From Begonia masoniana (lineage: Eukaryota > Streptophyta > Magnoliopsida > Cucurbitales > Begoniaceae), in NCBI GenBank assembly GCA_022432975.1, contig CM039505.1, positions 19,909,338 to 19,973,337 of the forward strand: a DNA stretch of 64,000 nucleotides, written 5' to 3'. Below, one piece after another: positions 35,343 through 47,451 of the stretch. Every line of letters begins with the position of its first letter. Positions within the stretch are counted from its first letter, which is position 1. Below the pieces are notes generated by a model that ran no database searches, was not told the DNA's origin, and saw only the letters and a list, made by a program, of their open reading frames with translations. The position numbers were made by a program, and so were the translations under genes.

Positions 35343-36686
35343 TCACTGAGATGGAGAGTAACATGGATCGTCAAAAGGATCAAAAGAATCGACTAGAGGA
35401 TCGAATGGAGGCGGAGCTGGAGGATCGACTGGAGGGTATATTCTGCCATTCCAATAATCTTGAAGAAAATAAAGATGCCCGTGAACGTCATTGAATTCTT
35501 CATGGAGTTCATCTTCAATTGCGTCCATCCTAGCGTCCATCCGAGCTTCCATCTGATCAAAGCGATCGAGAATCACGTTCTGAAAGGAGTCAAATGCTGT
35601 GCCAATGCTAGCTATATTGGCCTCCAAAGTGTTGACCCTTTCCTCAAGGGAAGAGAAACTTCCTCTAGATGCATTGGATGGGGATTCAGTAGTTTGTCTT
35701 TGCTCGTTACCACCCTCGCCAATTTCCATATATGAGGGTTCAGCTTCAGCCCCAGCCCCAGATGCACCAGCTCCTGCTCCAGCTTGTTCTCCTTTGAAAA
35801 TCCACTCCCCAGTCGCATTGAGTACTATCCCCATTCTTGCTAGAGAGGAAGTGGTGTAGATGTCAGTTTTCTTCAAAGGTAATCGAGTCGCTGAACTAGG
35901 AATTTGGACATTATTGACCTCAAAAATCTTCATTAGAAGAAGATTAAAGGGTAAAGACTTGGCCGGGTTGGAGAATACTTGCAGTATCCGTTTCAAAATT
36001 ACGTACCCAACGTTAAATGATTCTCCTCGAAAGATTTTATACAGAACATAGAGATGCATCCCACTAATATGATCTCTATGTCCATCTCTTGGTAAAAGAT
36101 TGTAAGTAATCATGTGGTGGATGAGTCGTGCACGTACATTTAAATCATTAGCCTTTGGTTTCAACGGAAGGAATTGATTTGGATCCTTAACAATCATTCT
36201 CAAAAATTCAGTTCCTTCACTAGTGTCCACGAAATCAGGATACTTGGCTGTCTCATAATAACATTTAGCCTCGTTGTTGAACTCACATTCTAAAATTGTA
36301 TTTATTGAACTTGGGGATATCTCTATGTGTTTTCCATACACATAACTAATAATTTTGAGAGGCCTCAAAGAATGTTCTAAATTTGCGTAGAACATTCTCA
36401 CTGGAGTTTCAATGTAAGGTCCATCAAAATCAAACAACTCATATAACCCCAGAGCCTTTAACGGCTGTTCCAAATTTAAGCTATATAAATCATAAAATTC
36501 TACTCTTCTACTTAAAATCAGGGGTTTGAACTGAAAATCATGGTCATACCGTTTCAATGAATCAGAATTCTTGAATAAAGGAGAGGGCCATATAGGTTGT
36601 TGGTCAATTTCAGCGGATGGAGTAGCATTCTTTGATCTCCTTTTGTGAATGGGGAGTTTGCTGCGAGTGCGAGATGATGAAGACAT
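35343..36686 (-). CDS. hAT accessory ORF3: plant 'putative transposon protein' family, intact
   Basis: An uninterrupted 447-codon frame starts at the ATG 36,686. A basic amino terminus (RTRSKLPIHKRRSKN) could be a nuclear localisation signal. The central domain has PVRMFYANLEHSLRPLKI, ARLIHHMITYNLLPRDG and GMHLYVLYKIFRGESFNVGY, aligning in order with ORF1. A Gly/Ala linker follows, then a heptad-rich coiled coil (SSLEERVNTLEANIASIGTA, then MDARMDAIEDEL), and a Pro/Asp-rich acidic tail. I recognise the family as the plant transposon-associated domain seen in ORF1; its activity is unknown. Being open while its neighbours carry one or two lesions suggests recent function. It could alternatively belong to a separate element nested here. 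Confidence 0.75.
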   Translation of the reverse strand: MSSSSRTRSKLPIHKRRSKNATPSAEIDQQPIWPSPLFKNSDSLKRYDHDFQFKPLILSRRVEFYDLYSLNLEQPLKALGLYELFDFDGPYIETPVRMFYANLEHSLRPLKIISYVYGKHIEISPSSINTILECEFNNEAKCYYETAKYPDFVDTSEGTEFLRMIVKDPNQFLPLKPKANDLNVRARLIHHMITYNLLPRDGHRDHISGMHLYVLYKIFRGESFNVGYVILKRILQVFSNPAKSLPFNLLLMKIFEVNNVQIPSSATRLPLKKTDIYTTSSLARMGIVLNATGEWIFKGEQAGAGAGASGAGAEAEPSYMEIGEGGNEQRQTTESPSNASRGSFSSLEERVNTLEANIASIGTAFDSFQNVILDRFDQMEARMDARMDAIEDELHEEFNDVHGHLYFLQDYWNGRIYPPVDPPAPPPFDPLVDSFDPFDDPCYSPSQ

Positions 36687-36689
36687 TGG

Positions 36690-37250
36690 AGGTGTAAAAT
36701 GAAGAGAAGAGATGAATATCAGAAAAAAATGTCACAGAATGGTCGAAAATAGCCGACGGCAGTCGAGAGGTGAGACTCGAGAGAGAAGGGTCGAGAGTTA
36801 GGGTTTTTGGTCGACCCTAGGAATAAAATGATTTTTTATGTGTCGACCAGTTACATTAGTGGTCGCCACTTGCAAATGGCCGATATATCGCTCATAGGCC
36901 GATATATCGCTCCTGTTTGAATTGACTGTTGTTACTTAATAGTTAATACTTGTTATTTGTTAATAGTTAATAAATTATGTTATTTGTTAATTGTTATTAT
37001 AATATTTTATATGATATCATATCACTTGCAGTAAATTTAAATATATAATCAACTAATCTAATTAATTATATTTATATCATTACAATTTACAATTGCAATT
37101 TACAATTGCAATTTACAATTTTGCAGGATAGCATAACTCAGAAGAGTGGGAGATCAGATTATCGATGGTCAGGCCGACTCAGGTGTCGCCGTGTCGGAGA
37201 GGGTTCAGCGCTCACCGCAGTGGCACAGTCCGCAGAACCCGAGCTGGGCT
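36690..37250. other. Upstream region of ORF3; short repeats, no gene
   Basis: GGCCGATATATCGCTC occurs twice at about 36,877-36,915, and a run of TTACAATTGCAA-type repeats lies at 37,080-37,120. Promoter function for ORF3 is only positional inference. Confidence 0.35.
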
Positions 37251-37509
37251 TCCGTTGACGAGGCAGCTCGCTAGCTGGCTCGCGAACTCGCTAGCTGGCT
37301 CGCGAACTCGCGAGCAGGCTCGCGAGCAGGCTCGTCGAGCCCTGTCATTTACGGGCTCGCGAGCTGGGATGTCCAAGCTCGACTCGACTCGCCTGTGTGA
37401 CTCGAGCCAAACTCGCTCGTTACTGTAGCGAGCCGAGCCAAGCTCGACCCGCTACAGTAACGAGTCGAGCGAGCGAGCTGTCGAGCAGCTCGCTCGTTTA
37501 ACATCTCTA
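37250..37509. repeat. Right subterminal repeats and inverted end of the large hAT element
   Basis: Repeated GCTCGCGAGC, TAGCTGGCTCGCGAACTCGC and CTACAGTAACGAG motifs, including inverted TACTGTAGCGAG/CTCG pairs, end at the inverted terminus CGTTTAACATCTCTA. Confidence 0.85.
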
Positions 37510-37517
37510 GAAGGGAA

Positions 37518-40500
37518 TGAGTTGTTGGAGTGAGTGACTAACTCAGTAGGTAGTTTATACTAAATGCAGTGTATGTAAAACTTCTTTTACTTTCCTTGAT
37601 GAATTAAGAAAAACATGCTCCATGAGCCACTGATGAGGTAACGAGTCAAACATTGTCGTGTACATAGACAATTATACAAAAATATGTCATCATCGTACTT
37701 TTCATATAAAAATCATCAAGTGAATAAGGGGAATCACACAAGAACCGCCTCCGACACACTAACATGTAAAGGTGGCAATCCGAAGACCAAGCAACACCTC
37801 GTGAGTCCAAGAGAATAACAAGGTGACTTCGATCGTTAAGTCCAATCACATCACAATGGTGGCCAGCAATTCGAAAACCAAACAGTGACGCCACCAAAAT
37901 AATCATAAAACTCAAACTTACCCTGATCAGATTTAGGGATTTAAAACTAAAAGAGTGCGTTATCACAACCATATTATTTATTTTCGTAACGTGCAAACAA
38001 GATCAGCTTCACACAAGGGGTACTGGGATGTCCTTCTAATATTTTGACACTGAAACTGTCCCAAGTATCACGAAGACTCATCTTCACAAGATATATCATA
38101 TCAATATAAGACCATGAATCAATTGTAAACATGCAAAACCGTATATACATATACGTAAAAACAGATGTGTCGGCGACCAGGCCCCGTCGAGTTTTAAACA
38201 GGTGACACTCACTAAAATATGTTTTCACAAAACCATGCAATGAAGTGCAAAAAGTAAAGAATCCCTACCTCGACGGCGATTTCTTTTCTGGCTAGTCAAA
38301 GCTACCACCTTTGGTATCAGCTTGTAATCTATGAACTCGTTTAATCCTAAAACAAAACCAAAGTCAAGAAATCTTTTTTAACCACTGGGAGACACAATGA
38401 TTGGTCCTATACCGGGACTAGGAACCTAACCTGACAACTTATGAACGGTCGCGAAAGTAAAAAACTGTGCGGTTAACCCTTTAGGGGGACCAGTCGACAC
38501 TTATAGTGGGAGACGACCTACAAGTCGACACTTAAAACACTCGAGTTAACCTGTGATCGACACTACTTTCACACGGTCGACAATGCATACCTCTCGGGTC
38601 TACCCGCGGATCAACACTTCAATCGCGCGGTCGACATTACAAACCTCTCAAGTCTACCTACGGTCGACACTTCCATCACATAGTCGACACTACAAACCCA
38701 ATTGCACTCACGGTTGACACTCCATTCTATCGATCGACATTTCAAAGCTCTCAGGTTTCAGCTAAAAATTAACTAGCGGTTGACAATTTCCTCTAAAGTG
38801 TCGACAGCTTTTGGAAATAAAAATGTACGCAGTCAACACTTTCCTCAAGCGGTCGACACTTGTACTTCTCTGTTACAGGGCTGATTTGAAGTGTTGATTT
38901 GCCTCGACAACGGTGGACAATTGGGAGATTTTCCAGTAATGGAGAGTCACGAAAATCACTCCCTTTGTCGATTTTCACCACCAATCGACCAATTAACTTA
39001 AATAAACTTTAAATCTACTTCAATACACCATAAAACCAACCATAGATTCAAGTTTTCGAGATCGAACCTGATTTTTGATAAAACTCTAAATTTTAAACTT
39101 AAAATCAGAGGTCGAATCCTTACAATTGTTCCAAATTCCTTCACGAAAGTTGTTGCTAGACGTCGAGAGAACTCAATTTCCACCTCGAAAGTCGACGGTT
39201 GACACAACCCGTCTCAACTCTCTCTCTCTCTGGTCTTCCGCGCCACGCATCAACGTGAAGGGGAGGAAGGTTTCTCCCTTCCTCCTCTTTAATTTAATTT
39301 TAAAAACCATAATTCTTTTTTAATTATTTAATAAATAAAATATAAATTTATATATTTTATATATTAAATAAAATTTTTAAATTTCAATTCGACGAAACCT
39401 GAACATCTTCCAAAATTTCAACTCAAGGTAAATTCAAATTACCCAACTTTAATTTCTTTAAATTCACCATACAGTAATTTTTTGAATTACAGGTTTTGAC
39501 CATTTGACTTCAAAATCCGACATGGTCGTTAAACGACAAAACATGTCAACCCATGACCCTTGACCATTAACAATGCAAAAAATTAATTAAAAAATTTAAT
39601 GAACGTAAAAATACTAATTTTTACACAAATGACATAGATCACAAACCCAATATAATCAAAAACTACGTCACGAATATAAAGTGAAATATCAAGTATGCTG
39701 AAAGTAAATGTGCAAAATCAAAATAAATATAACTTTAAAAACTAACGTGATGTAAAACAAGACATGTTAGGACTTTAAATTCGATCTATCACACTCTATG
39801 AATTTTAAATTATGATGCACATGCAAATATAGTAAAAAAAAAAAAAAAAAAAAGCCCTTGACTTGACAATAGTTGGTCTTCTTACGGCTTTAAACTGTAT
39901 GATCAAGAATTGGCTGAAAGTCCGGAAATTTCTCTATTACTAACAATAATACTCACATCAGAACTCCTAAAATTCTATGGATATTGATTAGATCTTATAC
40001 CGGCAATAGAAATCCCAATCGAAAGGACATGACAAACGGTGGAACAACACTAAAACCAAATGTGTGGTTGACCTAAGACAAAGGGTGCTTCCCTGAAAAC
40101 AGACCACAGTGGACCTCTCAATAGAGTGGTTGACATGAGCTACAAGCTATGCTTTACTGAAACCCATGGCAGCAGCATGTGGTCCACTGATGAAATCATG
40201 TGAACGACCTCTCAGTCCTGAAAGGGTCGATCGTCTGAACACACTTGTCGGTCATCCACCAGAGGCGCGGTTGACCTTGGGAAGGGTCGAGACAAAATCT
40301 TGTCATCCTGGCACGAATTTGGCTGACTGATGCAACCCACGGTCGATCGAGAAGTGTGAAAATGACAGTCAGAGCAACGGATTTTACAAAGACAACAAAA
40401 TCCATCATGTTCACTGATTTTTGCCTCAAATAAGCATTAGACGATGCAAATCAACCAAAAACTCAAGATTTTTAGTTCCCGTACTCAGAAATTAAATTCC

Positions 40501-41009
40501 AATGAAACTAGTGAGAATGAATGTTAGATCCAAACAACTTTCAAAGACCTTTAGCAACTTGAAGATTGAAACGTAACCTCCTCTCTCTTTCTTTCCCCTC
40601 TCTTTATTTGACGAAAGAAGCAAAGGAAGAAGGATCTTCCTTTTTATAAAAGTTTTTTATTTTATATTTTTACGTTATTTAATATGTAAAATATATTTTA
40701 TTTTATTTATTAAACAAATTCTGAATAATCAAAATCCAAACATTATCTACAACTTTATCTGAGATAACTTTAATTTATGTAACACTATTTCAGCATTTGA
40801 AATGAGAGGAGCGGGCTAGCAAGCCAGCATATTTGTCCTTCTAACTTGAGGAAATTAATGTTATTTTGGATGGAATGATAGGGTAAGTGGTTAAAAAATG
40901 AGTCTAATATTTTAAAGGTACACTTGAAATTGAAAGGGGAGAAACTTAAGGGGAAATTAAGAATAAAAAAACATGTGATTTTAGTGTGTAATTCAATGTT
41001 TTTAGATTG
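37518..41009. other. Non-coding; LTR-like stretches with GGTCGAC repeats
   Basis: No coding region is visible. The motif GGTCGACACT and variants recur about fifteen times at 38,490-38,870 and again, weaker, at 40,060-40,340. A 21-base A tract lies near 39,835. Repeats of this kind suggest decayed LTRs, but I could not fix ends. Confidence 0.4.
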
Positions 41010-41017
41010 TTCATAGG

Positions 41018-42189
41018 TAGATATGTTAAAGGAGCCGTCGTGCTGAACTTAGCTCACTACAATACTGAATCGAGCCTAGCCAAGTCCCAAATGGCAGGCC
41101 AAGCTGAGCTCAAGATCTAGGCTCGTGAAATCACCTAGAACTGGGCCATACAAGTCAGACTAGCGGGTTAGCCTGCTAGTTGGTCGACGGGTCAGGCTCA
41201 CTAAGTCATTAATTCTTGTTTAAGTAAGCATGTGCAAGGGGCCACTTCATTTTGATATTTTTCTCTCCTTTTTTCATCCCATTTGATGTAGTGTTTTTAT
41301 TTTATTTATTCCTCTAATCTCTCTGTTTTTTTATAGTTTTTTTTTTCTTTTTTTTTCTTCTTTTTTTTGGCTTTCCAATCATTTTGAAATTAAATATTAA
41401 ATGTTTTCTCTTGAAATACTTTCATTTTTCCTATTTGTCCAATAAAATGTTTTGTACCTTCTCTCATTTAATAAAAATTAAGTTCAACACTTGTTCATTT
41501 TCATGTATAATTTCAAAAAAATTTACAAAGATTTTGTCACGGTGTTGTCTATAATTGATATTTGTTGCTTCGTTTTGTCTATAATTGATATTTGTTGCTT
41601 CGTTTTGAATTATTACTCTAAAAAACATCTTAAAACATGTTCAAGGGAGAGGGGAAAATTCATTTGTCCTAAGACGATTGGATGATATCTATTCAATCAC
41701 GTTGCAAATGGTATCAATTTAATTTGTATTGATTTAATTATTAAATATTTATAATGATATTCGTGTGATATCTATTTTATTGAATTATCTCAAATAATTT
41801 CATTTTCTAAATACATATCATTTTATATATTAATAAAATAATTTTGTTAATTAAACGACTAACTATTATATTTTGATATATAATTATTATATATTTAATA
41901 ACTAAATTTTTTAATATACATTATCGATATTAGTTAGAAACATTTATTTATATTTGACTTGTTAGAGTTGGCTCTTTAAGAGTCGTTAGACTCGTTTGAC
42001 CAGCTTGACTCGACTTGTTTAACTCGTAGTTCATAAACCAATTAGAGTTGAATTTTTTTCATGCAGGCTCATTAGGTTCAACTAGTTTGGCTTACAAAGC
42101 TCATTATACTCCTCGTTTAACTACCTAAGTTTCGGCGAACTGAACTTTTTCAAACTCAGCTCGGTCGGCTGAATCATTTGTCACATCTA
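41018..42189. mobile_element. Non-autonomous hAT element, 1,172 bp
   Basis: Ends TAGATATGTTAAA and, reversed, TAGATGTGACAAA are flanked by the perfect eight-base duplication TTCATAGG (41,010-41,017 and 42,190-42,197). Both subterminal regions carry GAGCC/GGCTC and ACTCGA motifs, like the large hAT element. The AT-rich middle contains a 30-bp tandem duplicate at about 41,545-41,605 and no transposase. Confidence 0.9.
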
Positions 42190-42199
42190 TTCATAGGTT

Positions 42200-45100
42200 A
42201 CCATGAATTTTTGGCATTCACAAATCATATTCTTTTATACCAAAAAAATGTGGACACAAATTGTAAATTAAATAACTAGAAACCAGAAACAAAAGACACT
42301 GAGGATTATAGTGGTGGTTCAATTCAAGAATCCGTCAAAATTCTTGAACCTACATCCACTCCAAAGGCCACACTACTTTTATTGATATTGAGCAAGTGGA
42401 TACAAAAACTAAACATCCAAGATAATAAATAAGACTATTCAAATCAGCTGCACATCCAAACAAGAAAAGACAAAAGAGTGCAACGAAAAAAGATATAAAA
42501 CAACAAAAAAAAAAAAGAAGATTGGACAAATGAACTCAAAATTAGAGAGATCTCGAGTTCATATGTTATTCTTCGCACTAATTTTCTCTCAAAATTAGGA
42601 AACAACTGAAATCAAGAGGAATCTCGAGTAAGATGCACAGTTTGGGTTAAGGATATATTGAGTTGATGAATGAATTTGTGTCAGTTGAGTTGATGCTTAA
42701 AACTTTCATTTGGGTAAATGATTGAGTTTTGTAAGAGAATTTAAAGAACTTGGTTGAAGTGAATGTGTCATGCCACTGGTGGAATATACATGAAGTATTG
42801 TGTTGATTAACACCCCGACTTTCACTGTTTTTCATACTTATTGATTAATTCACCCTCATAACATTACATTAGCAAAAACTTTAATAGAATAATCATTATC
42901 CATTCAAGTATTGTATTGCATAACTCACGTTGCATGTGCCTACATAAATTTACTTGAAGTTCACAGCACTTTTAGTTTTATTAACATTTATACGTGTGTC
43001 TAAACTATATATATAATTAAAGTCCATGTCAAAAACTAACGTTAGAGATAATATATAAACTGTGATTAAATCTCTCATATTAAAATATATGTAACTCATA
43101 GGTTAAAATTGCTATGACAGCACCAAACACTCATTTGGTTCTCACTATACATTACAAGATTCAAATTACAAGTTCATTGCTTACTAAGTAGTGCATAATG
43201 AAATGAACATGATGCCATGTCATATTGATGAAGCGAAAACTTGAGTAAGTCCAATCGCGAGTTTTGCAAATTTGAGAGTTTCCAACACTTTTTGAGTTGT
43301 TTTTATTGTATTATCAGAGTAACAAGTTTTATGCATAGATCGGAATTAAAGTGAATAAAAAGGGGAAACATGTGAAAAAAACGAAGAATCAGTGCAACCG
43401 TGGTCTGAGGAGCGCAATTGCGCTTAAGAAGACAAAACATTAGTTCAAAATAGAACATGAGCGCTACTACAATTTCATTGGGCTCGGATATACAAAGCTC
43501 CTGGATGACATTGCTCCGGTCGAAGAATGAAATATGGAAACACAAGCCTCATCGCTATTGCATGCACTCTAGCATAGTTGTGCTCGTAGTTTTTTTTACA
43601 CAACGCAATTGCAAGCATAACCTGATGCAGCTGCGGTAGTGCGGCAAAACTAAGATTAACATATTGTTTTAATGATGATCTATGAATACGACATGCACCA
43701 GATTATGAGAGAAGGTTGGAGACTTAAGAATTCAGCAGCAAATAGAGATTTTGACGCTCAATTGCTGCCAGTATTTACAACACCAGATGAATCATCGAGA
43801 CAGAGAGCTACAACGAGTTTTTATCTCTGTTCTTTTATCTTTAGTTTCATTGTATCTTCATGACAGTTAATATGATTTTCTTTGTGGATTTTCTTGCTAT
43901 CATGAGCTAATTTTTCTTTTTTAAGGTTATGATTTGAACTCACATGAATTAAAGTTTGTCTTTTTTATTAATTTGTGTTGAGTTTGTTTATTCTGTTTGG
44001 AGCTTTTTTATTCATATGATTATCTGACGAATAGTTAAGTTATTTTTTCACATATAATGAATTTGAAAAAATGAATTGCATGTTAGATAGAAATAGGATA
44101 ACACACGATTATCGAGCGAAAATCCTGAATTCTTGTAGTATAGGGATATACCAGCAAATATATGGAAATTAATTAAGAACTTGAACTTAATGAATCGTTG
44201 TTGTTTTATTCACGTAAGAAAATAGTGAATTTGATTTCTAACGATATTTTTAATCGACAATTGGAAGAGACTATTAGATAATTAGGTTTTCTCTATTAAC
44301 TAAATCACGTGAATTAATTAATTAAAAAAGGTAATTGATTTAATTAGATGGATTATTGAGAGAAACTTGTAGTCTTAGGTTTCAATATTTAAGTTAATTC
44401 GTATTTCATCTCTTGCTTTTTTTTATTATTCATCTAGTCCTTAAAAATTAAAAATTTTGTTGTTTAAATAAAATTGAAGTAAAAAAAGTAAATTAGTAAG
44501 TAAATTTCAATTATGTGAGGGTTCGACGTATGTTTATATGACTATATTACTTGTGCATATGTACACTTACAGTGGCGACGCCTATGGGGCATAGGGGCGA
44601 CCGGCAGACACTCTTATTTCGATTGTTTTCTTTAAAATTATGATTTCGAATATAACTTAAACCCTATCCCTAATGAGTTCTTCAAAGGCATTTTTCAAGG
44701 ATTACTAAAGGATTTAAAAACCTCAAAACCGAGTTTATGTCTTAATGAAAATATCGAAAAATTTTATGCCAAAAACGTATCCTAGTCTCTTGAGTCAGGT
44801 CAACTCCAGTGGCGATGCCTATGGGGCAATGGGGCCACAACACTTACAATTAGGTAAAATCACCAACAAATATGAGTTTCTATAAAACTATGAAATATAA
44901 AGTTTTTTTTTTCTTTTCACTTTACACACTCACTTTACACTTTAATGGAGGTATCAATTTAAGGAAGGGTCGACATGACTTAAGGACACAATGCCACTAA
45001 CGTGTCATAAACTTTGAAACAGGCAGACCTGGAAATTCAGGTAGACCTCCATTAGTTGTCATGCGGTATTTGTGGGTGTCAACCTCGTGAACTTCAGCGA

Positions 45101-46240
45101 GGCCATCAGACTTATCACTCATACGTCGAATATCACATAGAATAGTCTATCCTCAAAACCCATCAACATTATGATTATTACCTTCATTTATTTCATTTTT
45201 CGTCGTTTAATGTGAAAATATATGTATGAAATCCTTTAATGCTTTTTCTTATAAAACATTTTGTATGATGCATGACATTCAGTATTTATGTTAATGCATA
45301 AGATATTCATTCATCTCTTCCATAATTCATGAATATATGATGAATAATATCAACTTATATTGCAAAAACAACCAAGTCATTTATCTAAATGAGAAGTCAA
45401 CAAACAATATCATATATGTTAGCTTTAGAGAATACCAAATGTAAAGTTATTACCATTAACTTCTGCTTTCATTTTCTCAGTGGACCAGAATCCATTCATC
45501 CAAAACTTAACTATATTGTACAACTATTTCAAGAGTCATATAAAACAACAGATGACAACACCCAATCACTCTGCCATCTTGTAATTAAGCCACGTGTATG
45601 TATTACCTACCTTATAATCTTGGCACTTTTTATAGTAACCTATTGATTATTTTGTTTGATGGTCAAACATAAAACATACCAAATTCCACTATGCACAAAT
45701 ATTTTAAAATGTCCATAACTCTTAGCCAGCATATTCAACTTTGATGGTTCTATAACCTAAGGTTCCCTTAGAGAGGTATAATAACATGTAAAATAAGTTT
45801 AGTTATTCAAGGACTAATGCTTAGGATAAATTGCAACAAACCACATTACCTCAGTGTGAATTCCAAGTTACGAATCATTGTTTATCATAAACTTCAATGC
45901 GCATAACTCTCAGTATATGTATCCAAAGATTTCAAAGTCTATAGTGCCCTTATAATGTCTAACATAACATAGTAAAAAAAATTCAGGAAAGAGATAACAT
46001 TAACATAAGCTATTACTTTACAATATGAAACTGTCGAGAATTGCAAAGTTTCTTTACCTGATTTGTTATCATGACTCAAATGACAAATCCTTCCCTTTGA
46101 AGCCATAAATATGTTTTAAAACATAACAATATACCTTTTGAATAGAAAATTCAAAACTTAGGATACTAACTTCATAGACTTTACACAACCACTCATGCCA
46201 CCAATTAAAAGGGGCCGATTTCACTCTTTTTTTAAGCAAT
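42200..46240. other. No gene; possible LTR and primer-binding-site remnants
   Basis: At 42,290-42,420 a stretch resembles the copia LTR segment in which a 'gtggttca' block precedes 'tacatccac'. At 44,572 and 44,811 the similar blocks AGTGGCGACGCCTATGGGGC and AGTGGCGATGCCTATGGGGC resemble the tRNA-primed sites of plant TAT/Ogre or Athila elements. Nothing coding follows them. Confidence 0.35.
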
Positions 46241-46248
46241 CTCACAAA

Positions 46249-46427
46249 TGTTGAGTTATGGAGTCTACTCTAGTGCTAGGGGTATTTTGATCATATTTAC
46301 CTTGTTATTTCGTAGCCCTAATTCGTTTAATATATAAAGACATATTTAAGTTATTGAAGATAGAGTGCTGGGGGTTTTTGTTCTTAGTAAAATCTGTCAG
46401 CGGCCCGTGGTCGTAGCTTTCACAACG
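46249..46427 (+). repeat. Truncated copia LTR, same family as 2,881-3,180
   Basis: It starts TGTTGAGTTATGG and follows the reverse complement of 3180-2985 through AAATCTGTCAGCGGCC. It is cut at 46,427 where LTR A begins, so element A inserted into this LTR. The five bases before A are CAACG. Confidence 0.8.
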
Positions 46428-46969
46428 TGTAACACCCGATTCCGTTGAATCAAAAATTACTCTATCAACTTATGATGTGCATTTTAGGGATGAAATTGGG
46501 AGAAACTAGTGATTAGGTTAATGAGTGACTAAATAAGGGTAGAACTGTAATTTAGAGATTTAGTAGTGGATAACGTATTTAAGGAAGGGTTTTGTGAGGT
46601 TTAGCCGCCACTGTTTCTCATTTCCTCTTTCGGTATTCAGCTCAAGCTCAGCAGAACTCTCCAGGCAGTTTTCTCTCTGATTTCCATTCCCCAATCTAGG
46701 TGAGTTTTCATTCGTTTTCCTTGAGTTTTAGTGACTAGTTAGCAAGGAGAGTGCAATGTGTGTGTTTTGGGAACGCTGTGAATGAGAGTAGGTTCAAGTT
46801 TTGATGATAAACCGAGAATGCACGATTATTAGAGTTCCAAGTTAGCTACCTTAGGTTTCCGAATGGTTTAGAATGAGGTATAACGAAGATTGAATTAATG
46901 CTCTGTTTATGATTTTAGGTGAGCAAACTCCCGAAGTAGCTTACAACCAAACAATCCCCAGGAGACCAG

Positions 46970-47451
46970 ATAAGTGGAGTATGCATGTACCTTCGGGCCT
47001 ACATCACAAAACAGTAGGATTATGTATGTTTAAATTTGTCTGTATGTCATGCATCATATTTTGAAAGAATACGAAAATGAATTTACATGTATGGGTATGG
47101 TAAGAAATGAACAGATTGCAACAGATAAACCATTAAGGGAACTAATCTGCCCCTTAACTTATGAAGAAGATGTATGACTTTGGGAAGATTGATCCGTTTC
47201 CCAATAGAAATTAGGATCAGATCAGCTGTTAAGGGAACTAATCTGCCCCTTAATTTATGAAGAGGATGTATGACTTTGGGAAAAATGATCCAACTCCCAA
47301 TGGAACCGAAGGATAAGATCAGGAAAAGAACGTGAATGCAACTGAGATGTGACAGTAGAAACTGCATGACTAGGATTTATGTTTCAGCATACCATTTCAT
47401 TACTGCTTTACTTACTTAGCATTAGGCTAATAGATGAGTTTTGTGATGTAG
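46970..47451 (+). promoter_or_regulatory. Intron-like structured module in LTR A1
   Basis: The donor position reads CCAG|ATAAGT, a G-to-A change relative to copy A2. CCTACATCACAAAAC (46,998-47,012) pairs perfectly with GTTTTGTGATGTAGG (47,438-47,452). The hairpin is TTAGC/GCTAA at 47,416-47,430. Confidence 0.5.

Larger units (their letters stand above)
26888..37509 (-). mobile_element. Large hAT element, 10.6 kb, with transposase and two accessory genes
   Basis: Inverted ends match hAT style: TATAGAGATGTCAAACGAGC on the left and, reversed, TAGAGATGTTAAACGAGC on the right. Flanks are GAAGGGAT (26,880-26,887) and GAAGGGAA (37,510-37,517), an eight-base duplication with one mismatch. Subterminal regions are packed with ACGAGCC/GAGCCG on the left (26,900-27,120) and GCTCGCGAG-type repeats on the right (37,250-37,495). 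Inside, all on the minus strand, are ORF3 (35,343-36,686), the hAT transposase (30,025-32,044) and ORF1 (27,276-28,724). Without the nested solo LTR and its duplication the element is about 8.45 kb. Joint ownership of all three genes by one element is an inference from the shared ends. Confidence 0.8.

Noticed and set aside
35460..36051. Plus-strand ORFs of 63-91 codons
   Set aside because: They are shadows of the intact minus-strand ORF3.
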